Below, piece after piece: positions 55,320 to 64,000 of a stretch of 64,000 nucleotides of DNA (position 1 is its first letter; every line of letters starts with the position of its first letter). A program made the position numbers and the translations under genes. Where the stretch lies: the NCBI RefSeq assembly GCF_016745275.1, contig NZ_JADOEP010000013.1, forward strand, positions 44,873 to 108,872, read 5' to 3'. The notes beneath the pieces were generated by a model. The model saw only the letters and a program-made list of their open reading frames with translations. It had not been told where the DNA came from and made no database searches. This DNA comes from Enterococcus sp. BWB1-3. GTDB taxonomy: Bacteria; Bacillota; Bacilli; Lactobacillales; Enterococcaceae.

Positions 55320-56756
55320 ATGCATCGTGGCTTAATCTATAATCTTTCAAGCAATATTATCTTCTTTTTAAGCGGTTATATTCTGCATTTCTTTTTGGGA
55401 AACACAATGTCAGCTGTTCATTATGGCATTGTTGGAACAATTATCACTGTTTTAGATTTTGAATACATGTTCTTAAGTAATGGAACAAGACAATCTTTGA
55501 CCAGGGAACTTTCAATGAATCGTTACAATCCAAAAGATATTATCAAAAAAAGTGTGCTCTTTCAGTTTCTACTTATTACATTTTTCTTTCTGATTAATTT
55601 TTTCGGTTCACCTATTTTTGCATCTGTCTTAAATGATGAAACCCTGTCTTTTTATTTTAAAGTTGCCTCATTTCTCATCCCTGCCAATGGATTATTTGTT
55701 GTCATTTTAGGTATAAACGATGGATTACAAGAATTTGGGAAAAGTGCTTTTTTAAATACTTTTTATCCAATTGCAAAACTTTCCGCCATTCCCTTTATCT
55801 TATTTGTTTTCAAAGATCCAGTTGTGGGAATGCAGATAGGCTTTCTTTTCGCGCTGGTGCTGACAATTTTGATTGGTTTAGTTAGACTTTTATCAGATAA
55901 AAGTAAATTTTCTTCAAACTTAACAAAGAAAAGTTCATTTTCTGAGATCGCTCATAATACAATGAGCTTTTCCTTTTTCTTCATTATCGTTGCTCTCGTT
56001 CTAAGTATTGATACACTCATCGTGAAGTCAGTTGTTACGAATAAATCGATTTCTGGATATTATACAGGAGCTGTCAATTTCGCCAAATTATCCTATTTTC
56101 TTTTAACAGCTTTCTTTACAATTATTTTACCAGTCGTGGCGAAACATTTCAGTGAGAATAATTCAGAAAAAGTTTTGAGTACAATCAAAGAAACCTTATT
56201 ATTGATCTTTATCTTTATTTTACCAATTACTCTGGTTATTTCAGCAACAAGCAGTTCTTTACTAAGGTCCTTCTATACAGAAGAATTTGTACTTGCTGCC
56301 ATCCCTCTTATGTTGCTGGCAATTTCTCACTTCTTTATGGGATTTACTGTATTTTTCAATATGGTATTGACCTCTATTGGAGAAAATAAATTTTCAAATA
56401 TCCTTTCATTTATTGCTTTAGTAACAATTATTCCTGTTTTTATTATTGCGGCAAAAGTAGGCGGTATTAATTACATTGCTGCAGCCAGTATAATTGCAAC
56501 ATTTATTACTTCACTGGTATCTGTCTGTGAAGTGAAAAACAAAATTGGAAATGTATTCAGCAAACAGATATACCTAGTTATCGCTTTCAACATAGCACTT
56601 TGGGTTACTCTTCGTCTGGTCTTTTCTTATATCAGTATCTCTAATTTACTGATTCTTGCTCCCGTGTATGCAGTAATCTATTTTGTTTTCCTTGGTGTAC
56701 TACATTTGCTGAAAATCATCAATTTAAAAAAAGTCATCAGCCAGTTTATTAAATAA
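55320..56756 (+). CDS. Polysaccharide/oligosaccharide flippase (Wzx/MATE-like)
   Basis: 478 residues with about 13-14 hydrophobic segments; starts LIYNLSSNIIFFLSGYILHFFLG, then the RQSLTRELS loop between helices 2 and 3, typical of the MVF/polysaccharide-transporter superfamily. AAAGGTGG site before the ATG. It would translocate a lipid-linked saccharide, for example the decoration unit. It is the only plus-strand coding gene in the polysaccharide region and is flanked by IS630 and IS66 remnants, so it may have been inserted or inverted. It is strikingly AT-rich. Coexistence with an ABC exporter suggests two separate glycan units. Confidence 0.87.
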   Translation: MHRGLIYNLSSNIIFFLSGYILHFFLGNTMSAVHYGIVGTIITVLDFEYMFLSNGTRQSLTRELSMNRYNPKDIIKKSVLFQFLLITFFFLINFFGSPIFASVLNDETLSFYFKVASFLIPANGLFVVILGINDGLQEFGKSAFLNTFYPIAKLSAIPFILFVFKDPVVGMQIGFLFALVLTILIGLVRLLSDKSKFSSNLTKKSSFSEIAHNTMSFSFFFIIVALVLSIDTLIVKSVVTNKSISGYYTGAVNFAKLSYFLLTAFFTIILPVVAKHFSENNSEKVLSTIKETLLLIFIFILPITLVISATSSSLLRSFYTEEFVLAAIPLMLLAISHFFMGFTVFFNMVLTSIGENKFSNILSFIALVTIIPVFIIAAKVGGINYIAAASIIATFITSLVSVCEVKNKIGNVFSKQIYLVIAFNIALWVTLRLVFSYISISNLLILAPVYAVIYFVFLGVLHLLKIINLKKVISQFIK

Positions 56757-56844
56757 TTGAATACTAATGTCTTCCATTGACTAAAATCATGGCTTTTAGA
56801 CCAATATTTTCACAACAGCTTTCACTTGATGACCAATTTCGGTA

Positions 56845-57051
56845 CTATAATAAATCACTAGTGTTGCATGAAACAATCGATATTTCATAAAATATTCCTT
56901 TATACTTAATCTTGTGTGACTTGTCCAACACCTCATACAAAGGAACAATGGTAGCGGGAAACAATGGCAGAAAGTCCATCAATCCTTTGCGAAGGTCAGT
57001 ATGACCACAAACTAAGTAACAAGTATCTACTCGGGAAAAATCAACGAACAT
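56845..57051 (-). pseudogene. IS66-family accessory protein (TnpB) remnant
   Basis: FSRVDTCYLVCGHTDLRKGL is the signature N-terminus of IS66 TnpB/OrfB (usual form DFSxVDxxYLxCGxTDLRKGIDGL). After about 25 residues the similarity dissolves and the frame ends early at 68 codons against the usual 110-120. The rest of the element (tnpA, tnpC) is absent. Confidence 0.75.
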
Positions 57052-57141
57052 AGGTTATTCACTCCTTTAAATTGAGAAAGAATTGTTTTAGAAAGATCCG
57101 GGAGGAACTGAAGAATAGAGGATGAGGAGTACGAAATAAAG

Positions 57142-57190
57142 AAGAAACAATCTCTTTCTTTTGATATTTTCAGTATAGAGATTGTTTCTT
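57142..57190 (+). terminator. Perfect 14-bp terminator hairpin
   Basis: AAGAAACAATCTCT and AGAGATTGTTTCTT, followed on plus by TCTTTTTCT. It lies 385 nt past the flippase stop, beyond the IS66 remnant, and may end the flippase transcript. Confidence 0.75.
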
Positions 57191-57232
57191 TCTTTTTCTA
57201 TGCGGTCTTTTATTTCCCGCTTACGATCTTTT

Positions 57233-57261
57233 CTTCTTGAGGAACCTATTTCCTCAAGAAG
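57233..57261. other. 12-bp perfect inverted repeat
   Basis: CTTCTTGAGGAA, five bases, TTCCTCAAGAAG. Little T-run on either side. It could be an old element end or a structural hairpin. Confidence 0.5.
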
Positions 57262-57363
57262 AAACCAAAAGCGACACTGAAAAAGCAATCAGGGTGACAT
57301 GGATTTCCTCCCCGTTTGCTTTCTCTATAGTATTTCTTTTACCAATACTAGTTGACAATGAGC

Positions 57364-57400
57364 CTGCAAAAACCAGTTTTTATAGCACTGGCTTTTGCAG
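57364..57400 (+). terminator. Terminator-like hairpin near the flippase/GH25 junction
   Basis: CTGCAAAAACCAGT and ACTGGCTTTTGCAG, 14-bp stem with one mismatch. Tail on plus is weak (AAAG). Confidence 0.55.
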
Positions 57401-57445
57401 AAAGAATTAATCTATGTGACTTATGCTTTTCAACTTAATTATTAG

Positions 57446-57565
57446 ACGCCACAGCTCCTCAAGTGTTCCAGAGCCACACCAAGCCTCTGCGAGATTACTT
57501 GAGGCAAATAAATACTGCTTAGAGAATCAGAACAAAGTGAAAATCGTAGGTGCAGAAGCAACTTC
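57446..57565 (+). repeat. Possible degenerate mosaic repeat, copy R5
   Basis: Contains AGAGAATCAGAACAAAGTG, AAAATCGTAGGTGCAGAAG and CAACTTCTTCGACAG, resembling the GAGGATCGGAACAAAGTCC and GTGAGAACCGTAGACGCAGAA blocks of R2/R4. The remainder is not clearly alignable by eye. It is in a gene gap and in the same orientation as the others. Confidence 0.35.
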
Positions 57566-57720
57566 TTCGACAGTAAGTCGAAATTTACCAAAAATTTTTG
57601 GAGCACCAATTAGGAATCAATCACATCGGAATGAAACATTCCGTGTTTCTTGTCATTTTCGTGATTTCCTTCTTACTGCTTGAAGCTGAGCACTCCTTGC
57701 TCATTCTCTTTACTTTAGTA

Positions 57721-60582
57721 TTATTTGCCTACCGTTACTTTGCCCATACTCTTAGCCACTGTAAAGCCGTTTGCTGTATCCATGTAAACATGGATGGTGT
57801 AATCGCCGACTTTATTTTTGTGTTTACTGATAGACATAGTCGCTTTATACGTACCATTGCTTTCTTTTGTTGCGGTATACCAAATTAAATCCGACTGATT
57901 TGCCTGATTCCATATAGGCACGCGGACACTACTAACTGCAGCTTTAGAATTTGGCATCACAATGACATCAATCGTACCACTTTTAGCTTTACTAGTATCA
58001 ATTTTAACACTCATTGTCGGCTGACTGACCGTAAATGTATTCGATGCCACATGCTTCATATCGCCATTTGATAATTTCACATAGGTATGAACATAGTAAG
58101 TCCCAGCACTTTTATGATTGTTTATATTGATTGAGGCAGCATAGGTTCCAGATGTTGTCTGTGTTCCCGTATACCAGCGAAGATCAGTTTTATTCTTTGC
58201 TGCGCTCCAGACAGCAAAATACACAGTTGAAGGTTTTCCATAACCAGCCATATCAAGTTTGATTTCCGCATTAAATGTTGTTTCTGTTTTGGCAGAATCC
58301 GTAATGGTTGTTGTTCCTTTAATTGTTCCAAGACCGACAGTCACTCTACCCATATTTTTACCTACTGTAATTCCATTCACTGTATCCATGTAAATATGAA
58401 CCGTATAATCCCCGATATTGTAGTTGTGTTTAGATACAGACATGATTGCTTTATAGGTTCCATTACTTTGTTTTGTTGCGGTATACCAAACTAGATCAGA
58501 TTGATTCGATTTGCTCCACATTGGAACCCTAACCCTGCTGATTGCTGATTTTGAGCTTGGTGTTACAATCACATCAAAGGTTCCATTTGCCGCATTACTT
58601 TTATCAATAGAAACACTCATTGTCGGCTGACTAACTGTAAACGTATTTGTCGTTATATGTTTCATATCGCCATTGGACAGTTTAACATAGGTATGAACAT
58701 AGTATATCCCGGAAGCCTTATGATTATTTATATTGATAGAGGAAGTATAGGTTCCCGAGCTGGTTTTAGTTCCTGCATACCAGCGAAGATCTGTCTTATT
58801 TTTTTCTGCACTCCATGTTGCAAAATAGACATTGGATGGCGTACCGTATCCCCCCATATTAATTCTTGCTTCTGCTTTATAAGTCGTTTCTGTTTTGGCA
58901 GAATCTGTAATGGTTGTTGTTCCTTTAACTGTTCCAAGACCAACAGTCACTTTCCCTGCATTCTTACCTACTGTAAAACCATTTGCAGTATCCATATAAA
59001 CATGAACCGTATAATCACCGGTATTATTTTTGTGATTGGAAACAGACATGGTTGCTTTATACGTCCCATTACTTTGTTTTGTTGCGGTATACCAAACTAG
59101 ATCGGACTGATTCGCCTGACTCCACATCGGTACACGGATCCTGCTGATTGCTGATTTTGAGCTTGGTGTTACAATCACATCAAAGGTTCCATTTGCCGCA
59201 TTACTTTTATCAAAGGACACACTCATTGTCGGTTGGTTGACGTTGAATGTATTCGTTGCTACATGAAGCTGCGTGCTGTTATTCATTTTTGCATAAGTAT
59301 GAACTGTATAGCTGCCATCAGTCTTATGTCTGGAAATATCAATATCTGTGCTCCATGTACCATCATTGTTCAAAGTTGCCGGATACCAGATAAGATCATC
59401 TTTTCCGTTTTTATCAGACCATGTAGCAAAATAAACGTTTTGTGGAATATAACCACCCGCTTCGATCTTAGCCGTTGCACGGAATTTTGTTTCCGTTCCA
59501 TCTGTATCTGCCACTGACACAGTACCTGTAACCGGAATATCACTGCTCCAATTACTGCCGCCAGTAAACAATCCTAGATAATCTGTGTTGATGTCAAAAG
59601 CATGCGAAATACCAGGGAAATAGTAATTTGAAGACCATTGCCAGGAAGCATAGTCGCTATTCCACTTCTGCGATGCAGTTGGTGTATATGGATATTGAGC
59701 TACCCAAATATTGTTTTTTCCAAACATTGATGTATTGAACAGCCCGCCATCTGCATCCAGCCAGCTTCTTGACAGATAGTATGCCACCCGGTTGTAACCT
59801 AAACCGTTTAATTTTTCCTTGAAAGCATTTGTATTAGAATTTACAGAAGAATTCTTCATTGCTGATTCTTCAATGTCAGAAACCATCACGGTGCTCTTTG
59901 AAAGTCCCAAGATACTTGCTTTGCCGGCAAAAAAAGCTGCTTCAGCCTGTGCTCCGGCAGCAGAAGTATAGTGACTGTAATGATAAACAGAAACAGTCAT
60001 TCCTGCAGCTCTGGCATTTTGAACCTGAGATGCTGCATAGGGATTATAATAGGTAGTTCCTTCTGTTAATTTGACCACTACACCAGTCACACCATAGGTT
60101 TTCATCATGTTGTATTGTGCTACACTAATTGTACCGTTGTGTGAGGAAACATCAATGAAATGTGCTGCAGGTCGATTGGCTTCTCCAGCTTGAACTACAT
60201 CAATGGCGCTTAATGCACTAATTCTGCTTCTTCCTGTTCCTGACAAATCTGAACGATTGGATGGCTCGTAATATCCATTTTCCAAATCGACATCGCTCAT
60301 TGACTCAGTCATTGATTCTAGCTCAGCAGTTTCCTCTGCCTCTGCTATTTGTTCTGTGCTGCTCACTGTCGGTGCTTCAACACTTTGCTCTTCTGAAGAA
60401 ACAACTGTCGTCTCCAGATTTGCTATTTCAGAACTTTGACTCAATTCCTGTTCAAGTAATTGTGCAGGAGTTTGGTCAACTTCAACTCCGGAACCTTGCT
60501 CTGCCTGAGAAATATAACTAAATTGGATGATAGTCAATGTCAACATTGCAACTGTGAGTATCCCGCTTATTGTTTTTTTCAC
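57721..60582 (-). CDS. Secreted GH25 lysozyme with six GBS_Bsp-like C-terminal repeats
   Basis: 953 residues from a GTG at 60582 (AAAGGAG site upstream). Signal peptide (1-27), a Glu/Ser-rich linker (30-115), and a GH25 muramidase domain (about 138-340) with catalytic-site acids Asp144 in HFIDVSSHNG and Asp236/Glu238 in VSDIEES. The remaining 600 residues are three pairs of about 100-residue modules with recurring YFATWS/VPMWS, DLxWY, GxYxVHxY and MSVS segments, matching GBS Bsp-like repeats, ending in VTVGK. No LPXTG or membrane anchor, so binding is presumably via the repeats. It cleaves peptidoglycan glycan strands. Position inside the polysaccharide locus suggests wall remodelling during polymer attachment. 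Confidence 0.93.
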   Translation of the reverse strand: MKKTISGILTVAMLTLTIIQFSYISQAEQGSGVEVDQTPAQLLEQELSQSSEIANLETTVVSSEEQSVEAPTVSSTEQIAEAEETAELESMTESMSDVDLENGYYEPSNRSDLSGTGRSRISALSAIDVVQAGEANRPAAHFIDVSSHNGTISVAQYNMMKTYGVTGVVVKLTEGTTYYNPYAASQVQNARAAGMTVSVYHYSHYTSAAGAQAEAAFFAGKASILGLSKSTVMVSDIEESAMKNSSVNSNTNAFKEKLNGLGYNRVAYYLSRSWLDADGGLFNTSMFGKNNIWVAQYPYTPTASQKWNSDYASWQWSSNYYFPGISHAFDINTDYLGLFTGGSNWSSDIPVTGTVSVADTDGTETKFRATAKIEAGGYIPQNVYFATWSDKNGKDDLIWYPATLNNDGTWSTDIDISRHKTDGSYTVHTYAKMNNSTQLHVATNTFNVNQPTMSVSFDKSNAANGTFDVIVTPSSKSAISRIRVPMWSQANQSDLVWYTATKQSNGTYKATMSVSNHKNNTGDYTVHVYMDTANGFTVGKNAGKVTVGLGTVKGTTTITDSAKTETTYKAEARINMGGYGTPSNVYFATWSAEKNKTDLRWYAGTKTSSGTYTSSININNHKASGIYYVHTYVKLSNGDMKHITTNTFTVSQPTMSVSIDKSNAANGTFDVIVTPSSKSAISRVRVPMWSKSNQSDLVWYTATKQSNGTYKAIMSVSKHNYNIGDYTVHIYMDTVNGITVGKNMGRVTVGLGTIKGTTTITDSAKTETTFNAEIKLDMAGYGKPSTVYFAVWSAAKNKTDLRWYTGTQTTSGTYAASININNHKSAGTYYVHTYVKLSNGDMKHVASNTFTVSQPTMSVKIDTSKAKSGTIDVIVMPNSKAAVSSVRVPIWNQANQSDLIWYTATKESNGTYKATMSISKHKNKVGDYTIHVYMDTANGFTVAKSMGKVTVGK
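57727..59480. repeat. Tandem DNA repeats encoding the Bsp-like modules
   Basis: Near-identical DNA blocks recur with a period of about 600 bp. For example, the TTGTTGCGGTATACCAAA block recurs near 57868, 58471 and 59075, and CATTGTCGGCTGACT near 58012 and 58620. The high identity between the first two full pairs points to recent duplication or gene conversion. Confidence 0.85.
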
Positions 60583-61302
60583 TGATTCTAAATCTCCTTT
60601 TTATTTTTTTACCCAAGCTTCCACTTAATCATTTAACCTGTTCAGAATAACCCTACTGCCGCCAATCATTAGTTAAACAGGTAGCCTCCCCAAATAAAAC
60701 TGCCCTAGAACATACTTATAAATACAACTCCAAACTAAAGTAATGAAATGTCCATCAATAAAGGATTGTGAAAACTCACTACATCTATCCTACCAAAAAA
60801 TAATATTCTTTACAATAAACGATATATTAAAGACATAAATGTTTTATCCGAATTAGAACCTGTCTGAGAACCCCAGCAGTGAGGCTTTTTTACAAAAATA
60901 CCTATGAGTCAGTCCCGTTTAAAGAAGGAATGCTACCACATTCTTCATATTGTCATACGTACACAGCTATCTCTTTATATATGGGATAAATTTTGACAAA
61001 TGCATCCCCATCAGGGCTTCACATACCATTCTTCTAGTTGTTCCTGCAACAGCAGGACTGGTAATTCTACTAAAAATTCCTATACCAGTAGAAAATCCTT
61101 AAATTTACGAGTCTAACACTGTTCGATTCTCGGTACGAACACGTCTATTTGGAAAACCTTGGCAAGTTGTCTCCCCAATCATTTTCAGACAGTCCCTGAT
61201 TCTTCCCCATTGACTTTAACAAAATCATCACTCTTTTTCAAAAAGAAAGTTCGGTCCATCTGTTATCGACCAGTCAATGATTTTAATGAAGAAAAGTAAA
61301 TC
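60583..61302. other. Intergenic region upstream of the GH25 gene
   Basis: About 720 bp. The first part must carry the GH25 promoter. The rest (60850-61210) has no convincing gene. On the minus strand a stop-interrupted stretch around 61000-61090 (AGTTRRMVCEALMGMHLSKF) looks mildly protein-like and may be a decayed gene or insertion element. I do not recognise it. Confidence 0.4.
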
Positions 61303-61336
61303 GTCTAAATTCAAAAAATATTTTTTGAATTTAGAC
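61303..61336. terminator. 34-bp perfect palindrome after the GT4 gene
   Basis: GTCTAAATTCAAAAAAT followed directly by its complement, with no loop bases beyond the A/T centre. AT-rich centre supplies U-tracts on both strands. It lies 50 nt past the GT4 stop and is probably its terminator. Confidence 0.65.
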
Positions 61337-61384
61337 AAGTTGTTATTATTAATAAAGTATATGAGTAGGCAACCACTAAAAAGA

Positions 61385-62557
61385 TTAGCTCTCTTCCTCG
61401 ATAATTCTATCAAATATTTCTTTATATCTGGCTCCGATTTTACTGAAATCAAATTCATGAGCCTTCTCAATAGCTTGTCGAGAGAGCTTATTTCTCAATT
61501 CATCATCATCTAATAAAAGATTCAATTTGGAAACCAAATCCTTTACATTCCCCGGTTCGACAATCAAACCGTTATAATTATCAACTACGGCTTCAGCCAA
61601 ACCACCTATTTGAGAAGCAACAATAGGGGTGCCGGAAGCCATCGCTTCAATGATTGCGACTGGAAGTCCATCTTTATCCCCATCTTTGGCAACAACTGCT
61701 GGAGCACAGAATACATCACATGAAGCGTTCAATACTGCCAGCTCTTTCTTATTTTTCGCCCCAACAAATCTGATATCTGCATCAATTCCCTGAGCAAGTT
61801 CAACCAGTTTCGTCATTTCAGGACCGTCTCCAACGATAATCAGTGTTGCATCAACTTTTGCCATCGCTTCAATAAGATAGCGTGTCCCTTTTTTCTCGAC
61901 CAGTCTTCCTACAAAAAGAATTGTTCCCTTTTTATCTGTGTCAAAAAAATTCTCTACACGATTGGCTGGTGAAAACTGTTCCATGTTTACACCCATTGGT
62001 AAAATCTCCACCTGATCAAAGCCAAATTCTTTATGAAGACTTGCTTTTAAATCGGCGGAAACGACTGTTATTGCCGCTGCATCCCCCAAAGCTTTATTCT
62101 TCCATTTTTTCACGATCCCTTTATTCAATGAAGTCACATCTCCGCCTAAGCCACTTAGTACATATGGCTTTTTAGAGAAAAGCGACTGAATAATTCCTTG
62201 AGGAATAATCCAATTGGCGTGAACTAAATCAACTTTTTTTATTTCCCTTCTGATTGCAAAGAACATACTGATAAAAAGAAAAGGTATTAGCAGTGCGCGT
62301 GCTTTCTTTTCCCGGATTCGCGGAACAATCGCACCAGGATAAGCCAAGGTCTCAAGTTTTTTTATTGGAAAGTAACGATATCTGATGACATGCAGTCCTT
62401 CCATTTCCTCTCTGTTCAAGGCCCCCCATGCACTGGGAACAAGAACTGTTACATCGTAGTACTTAGCATACTCCTTACATAAATCATAAATAAATTTGGG
62501 TTCAGTATCATGCTCATACCTCGGAAATGTTGAGGCTGTAACCAATATTTTTTTCAC
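61385..62557 (-). CDS. GT4-family glycosyltransferase (GT-B fold)
   Basis: 390 residues from a GTG at 62557. The N-terminal acceptor half begins ILVTASTFPRYEHDTEPKFIYDLC; the C-terminal donor half has ILFVGRLVEKKGTRYLIEAM, IVGDGPEM and the EX7E-like region DGLPVAIIEAMASGTPIVASQIGG. This resembles cytoplasmic transferases that add hexoses or related sugars to lipid-linked glycans. Its start overlaps the epimerase stop by 4 nt (GTGA), so the two are translationally coupled. Sugar and acceptor unknown. Confidence 0.92.
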   Translation of the reverse strand: MKKILVTASTFPRYEHDTEPKFIYDLCKEYAKYYDVTVLVPSAWGALNREEMEGLHVIRYRYFPIKKLETLAYPGAIVPRIREKKARALLIPFLFISMFFAIRREIKKVDLVHANWIIPQGIIQSLFSKKPYVLSGLGGDVTSLNKGIVKKWKNKALGDAAAITVVSADLKASLHKEFGFDQVEILPMGVNMEQFSPANRVENFFDTDKKGTILFVGRLVEKKGTRYLIEAMAKVDATLIIVGDGPEMTKLVELAQGIDADIRFVGAKNKKELAVLNASCDVFCAPAVVAKDGDKDGLPVAIIEAMASGTPIVASQIGGLAEAVVDNYNGLIVEPGNVKDLVSKLNLLLDDDELRNKLSRQAIEKAHEFDFSKIGARYKEIFDRIIEEES

Positions 62558-63486
62558 TTCTCTGTTTCACCGCCATCCAAAAAATAATCTAACGTTTTTT
62601 TCACACCATCATCTAATGTAATGAATGTCTTATTTGGTGATACTTCCAGATACCGCTCAATATCCAGCACACTATAGGGAACATCAATATTTCTGGCCTC
62701 TTTATAATTAATCTGAAATTTTTTATTAGAAACCTCTTCAACTACATCAACGATCTCATTAATACTGTGACCAATACCCATGCCTAAATTAAAGAGTTTC
62801 TCGGAACTGTCATCCTTAGACAACTCAATGATTCCTTCCACAGCATCGTCAATATAAATATAGTCCCGTACAACATCTCCTGCTCCAAAAATGTCTACAG
62901 GACAGTCATTTACCATATTGTAAATAAATTTTGTAAGTACGCCTTGATTTCCATGAGGATTTTGACCGGGTCCGTATGGGTTGGCCAGTCGAATAATTTT
63001 ATAGTCAAGATTGTACAGATGATGATACAGTCGAATATAGTTCTCTATTGTCAGTTTTTGAACACCATAGGAGCTAATTGGGTCAGTTACATCCTCTTCT
63101 TTGAAAGGAATACCTTTACTTTTTCCATAAACCGTTCCACCGGAAGAAACAAAGACAAGCTTCTTCACGCCATTGTTCCTGCATGCTTCCAATAAGTTTA
63201 AAGTTGGAAAAAGATTCTCTGCCATTTCCTGTTCAAATGAAATCTTAGAAGATGGAATTGTCGTGCTGATCAAATGATAGACTATATCTATATTTTTGGT
63301 TAAGCTGTCAAAATCAGAATAATCTTCAAAGTTTCCCTCCACACATTCTATCTCAACACGATCGCCGGAGAATTCTGAAGCAATTACCCGATCAAATATA
63401 CGGATTGTGTGATCACCACTTCCATGTAACTGCTTTACTAGATTTTTCCCTATAAACCCGGATGCCCCTAAAACTAAATATCTCAT
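62554..63486 (-). CDS. NAD-dependent sugar-nucleotide epimerase/dehydratase
   Basis: 310 residues, extended short-chain dehydrogenase. N-terminal Rossmann loop YLVLGASGFIGKNLVKQL (GxxGxxG), substrate Ser/Thr region FVSSGGTVYG, active-site Tyr-x3-Lys in SSYGVQKLT, and NPYGPGQNPHGNQGVLTKF with the RDYIYIDDAV segment of UDP-glucose 4-epimerase-like enzymes. It would supply a UDP-sugar (for example UDP-Gal or UDP-GalNAc) to the coupled GT4 enzyme. Exact specificity cannot be told. Confidence 0.9.
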   Translation of the reverse strand: MRYLVLGASGFIGKNLVKQLHGSGDHTIRIFDRVIASEFSGDRVEIECVEGNFEDYSDFDSLTKNIDIVYHLISTTIPSSKISFEQEMAENLFPTLNLLEACRNNGVKKLVFVSSGGTVYGKSKGIPFKEEDVTDPISSYGVQKLTIENYIRLYHHLYNLDYKIIRLANPYGPGQNPHGNQGVLTKFIYNMVNDCPVDIFGAGDVVRDYIYIDDAVEGIIELSKDDSSEKLFNLGMGIGHSINEIVDVVEEVSNKKFQINYKEARNIDVPYSVLDIERYLEVSPNKTFITLDDGVKKTLDYFLDGGETEK

Positions 63487-63510
63487 TGCAATTTCTCCAA
63501 TTCTTTAAAA

Positions 63511-63888
63511 TCATTTACTGACGAACTGATTGATAAATATCTGTATCCTTTTCCAGAATACGATCATCAAAAATAACAGAAACAGTGCTCCAAGAGCAAC
63601 AAAAGTAAATAGTTGCAGTCCTTTCGGGGAGTATTTGAAAATAACCTCGCTTTTACCTGCTGGTACCTCAATAGCTCTAAATAAATAGTTGCCTTTATAA
63701 ACAGTTGTTTCTTTGCCGTTTATAAAGGCTCTCCAGTTGCCATCGTTGTATTCATTCATTACCAACATGCGATTTTCCGAAGAATCCACAGTTAATTTGA
63801 CCGTTCCATCTTTTTCCCTTTCCTCAACAACCACTTTCTCATCATCAGATAAAGGTTTCGTTTCATCGATAATTTCTGGCTCTATAAT
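63511..63888 (-). pseudogene. 5'-truncated YfhO-like membrane glycosyltransferase fragment
   Basis: The longest start-bearing frame gives 107 residues, and the frame is open back to 63888 where a stop interrupts it. Sequence LVMNEYNDGNWRAFINGKETTVYKGNYLFRAIEVPAGKSEVIFKYSPKG followed by one membrane helix (FTFVALGALFLLFLMIVFWK) is the C-terminal end of YfhO-type proteins, normally about 850 residues. The N-terminal 700 or so residues are absent; beyond 63888 the sequence changes to a hairpin and unrelated DNA. It lies 24 nt ahead of the epimerase gene. Rearrangement at this junction is likely. Confidence 0.75.
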
Positions 63889-63893
63889 TTATT

Positions 63894-63921
63894 GGACTGA
63901 TAGAAAAAAATCTATCGGTCC
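63894..63921 (+). terminator. Hairpin at the YfhO truncation point
   Basis: GGACTGATAG and CTATCGGTCC pair with one wobble, loop A-rich. TATTTTCTT follows on plus. It sits directly at the break in the YfhO frame. Confidence 0.6.
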
Positions 63922-64000
63922 TATTTTCTTATTAAAAAACAAGGAAGACACACAACATTTCCGCTAGAATAGAATCACCACAAAACCAACTAGAAAGGAA

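Noticed and set aside
57088..57288. 66-codon minus-strand frame rich in Arg/Lys/Glu
   Set aside because: It is made of hairpin sequence (57142-57190 and 57233-57261) and has no ribosome site or family resemblance.
57423..57888. Two plus-strand frames before the GH25 stop
   Set aside because: One lies in the doubtful repeat R5, the other is antisense to the GH25 gene; no coding character.
60850..61210. Possible transposase relic upstream of the GH25 gene
   Set aside because: Several stops and no motif I could tie to a known family; kept only as a remark in the intergenic entry.
61228..61513. Two opposed 78-80-codon frames at the right end of the cluster
   Set aside because: Both are generated by a 34-bp perfect palindrome and overlap the end of the GT4 gene.

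Overview
The window looks like a chromosomal segment of a low-GC Gram-positive bacterium of the Lactobacillales, most likely Enterococcus or a close relative. The main pointers are the fabI / fabO-fabN locus with FabT-type sites, glnRA with a GlnR box, cdaA-cdaR-glmM followed by glmS with a glmS ribozyme, AraR-type arabinose control, sigma-54, and a large cell-wall rhamnan-type polysaccharide cluster next to miaA-hflX-glnRA. That last order recalls the enterococcal epa neighbourhood. The species cannot be named from the sequence alone.

Region 1 (1-14.5 kb) is a pentose/monosaccharide module. A leftward operon (chvE-mmsA-mmsB plus an orphan PTS IIB gene) faces a rightward three-gene sensor (extracytoplasmic sugar-binding lipoprotein, YesM-type kinase, YesN/AraC-type regulator). 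Beyond it lie araBDA and araR, with two AraR operators, a cre-like site and the araR terminator packed into about 150 bp. A decayed coding remnant sits downstream of araA.

Region 2 (14.5-26 kb) holds rpoN, tRNA-Arg(CCG), a nitroreductase, the divergent fabI and fabO-fabN genes, a TPR protein, an AT-rich WYL-regulator/GyrI-like pair and a secreted NlpC/P60 hydrolase. Region 3 (26-41.8 kb) holds housekeeping genes: glmS with its ribozyme, glmM, cdaR, cdaA, nifJ, glnA, glnR, a deletion-derived pseudogene of a YnbB-like PLP enzyme, hflX and miaA.

Region 4 (41.9-64 kb) is a surface-polysaccharide cluster, mostly on the minus strand: two tandem-GT2 glycosyltransferases, a GtrII-like membrane glucosyltransferase, and a block of wzm, wzt (with a C-terminal glycan-recognition domain), methyltransferase, and WbdD-like kinase with a coiled coil. 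It also has a Wzx-type flippase flanked by IS630 and IS66 remnants, a GH25 lysozyme with six Bsp-like repeats, a GT4 enzyme, a sugar-nucleotide epimerase and a truncated YfhO-like fragment at the right edge. The methyltransferase/kinase/Wzt-C combination suggests a chain-capping and capped-end-recognition system like that of E. coli O9a, here in a Gram-positive wall-polymer locus.

Across regions 2-4, four clear copies (and one doubtful one) of a mosaic intergenic repeat of up to about 660 bp sit in gene gaps, all in the same orientation. They begin with a terminator-like hairpin, contain conserved stem-loops and differ by block loss and internal tandem duplication. I do not recognise this family.
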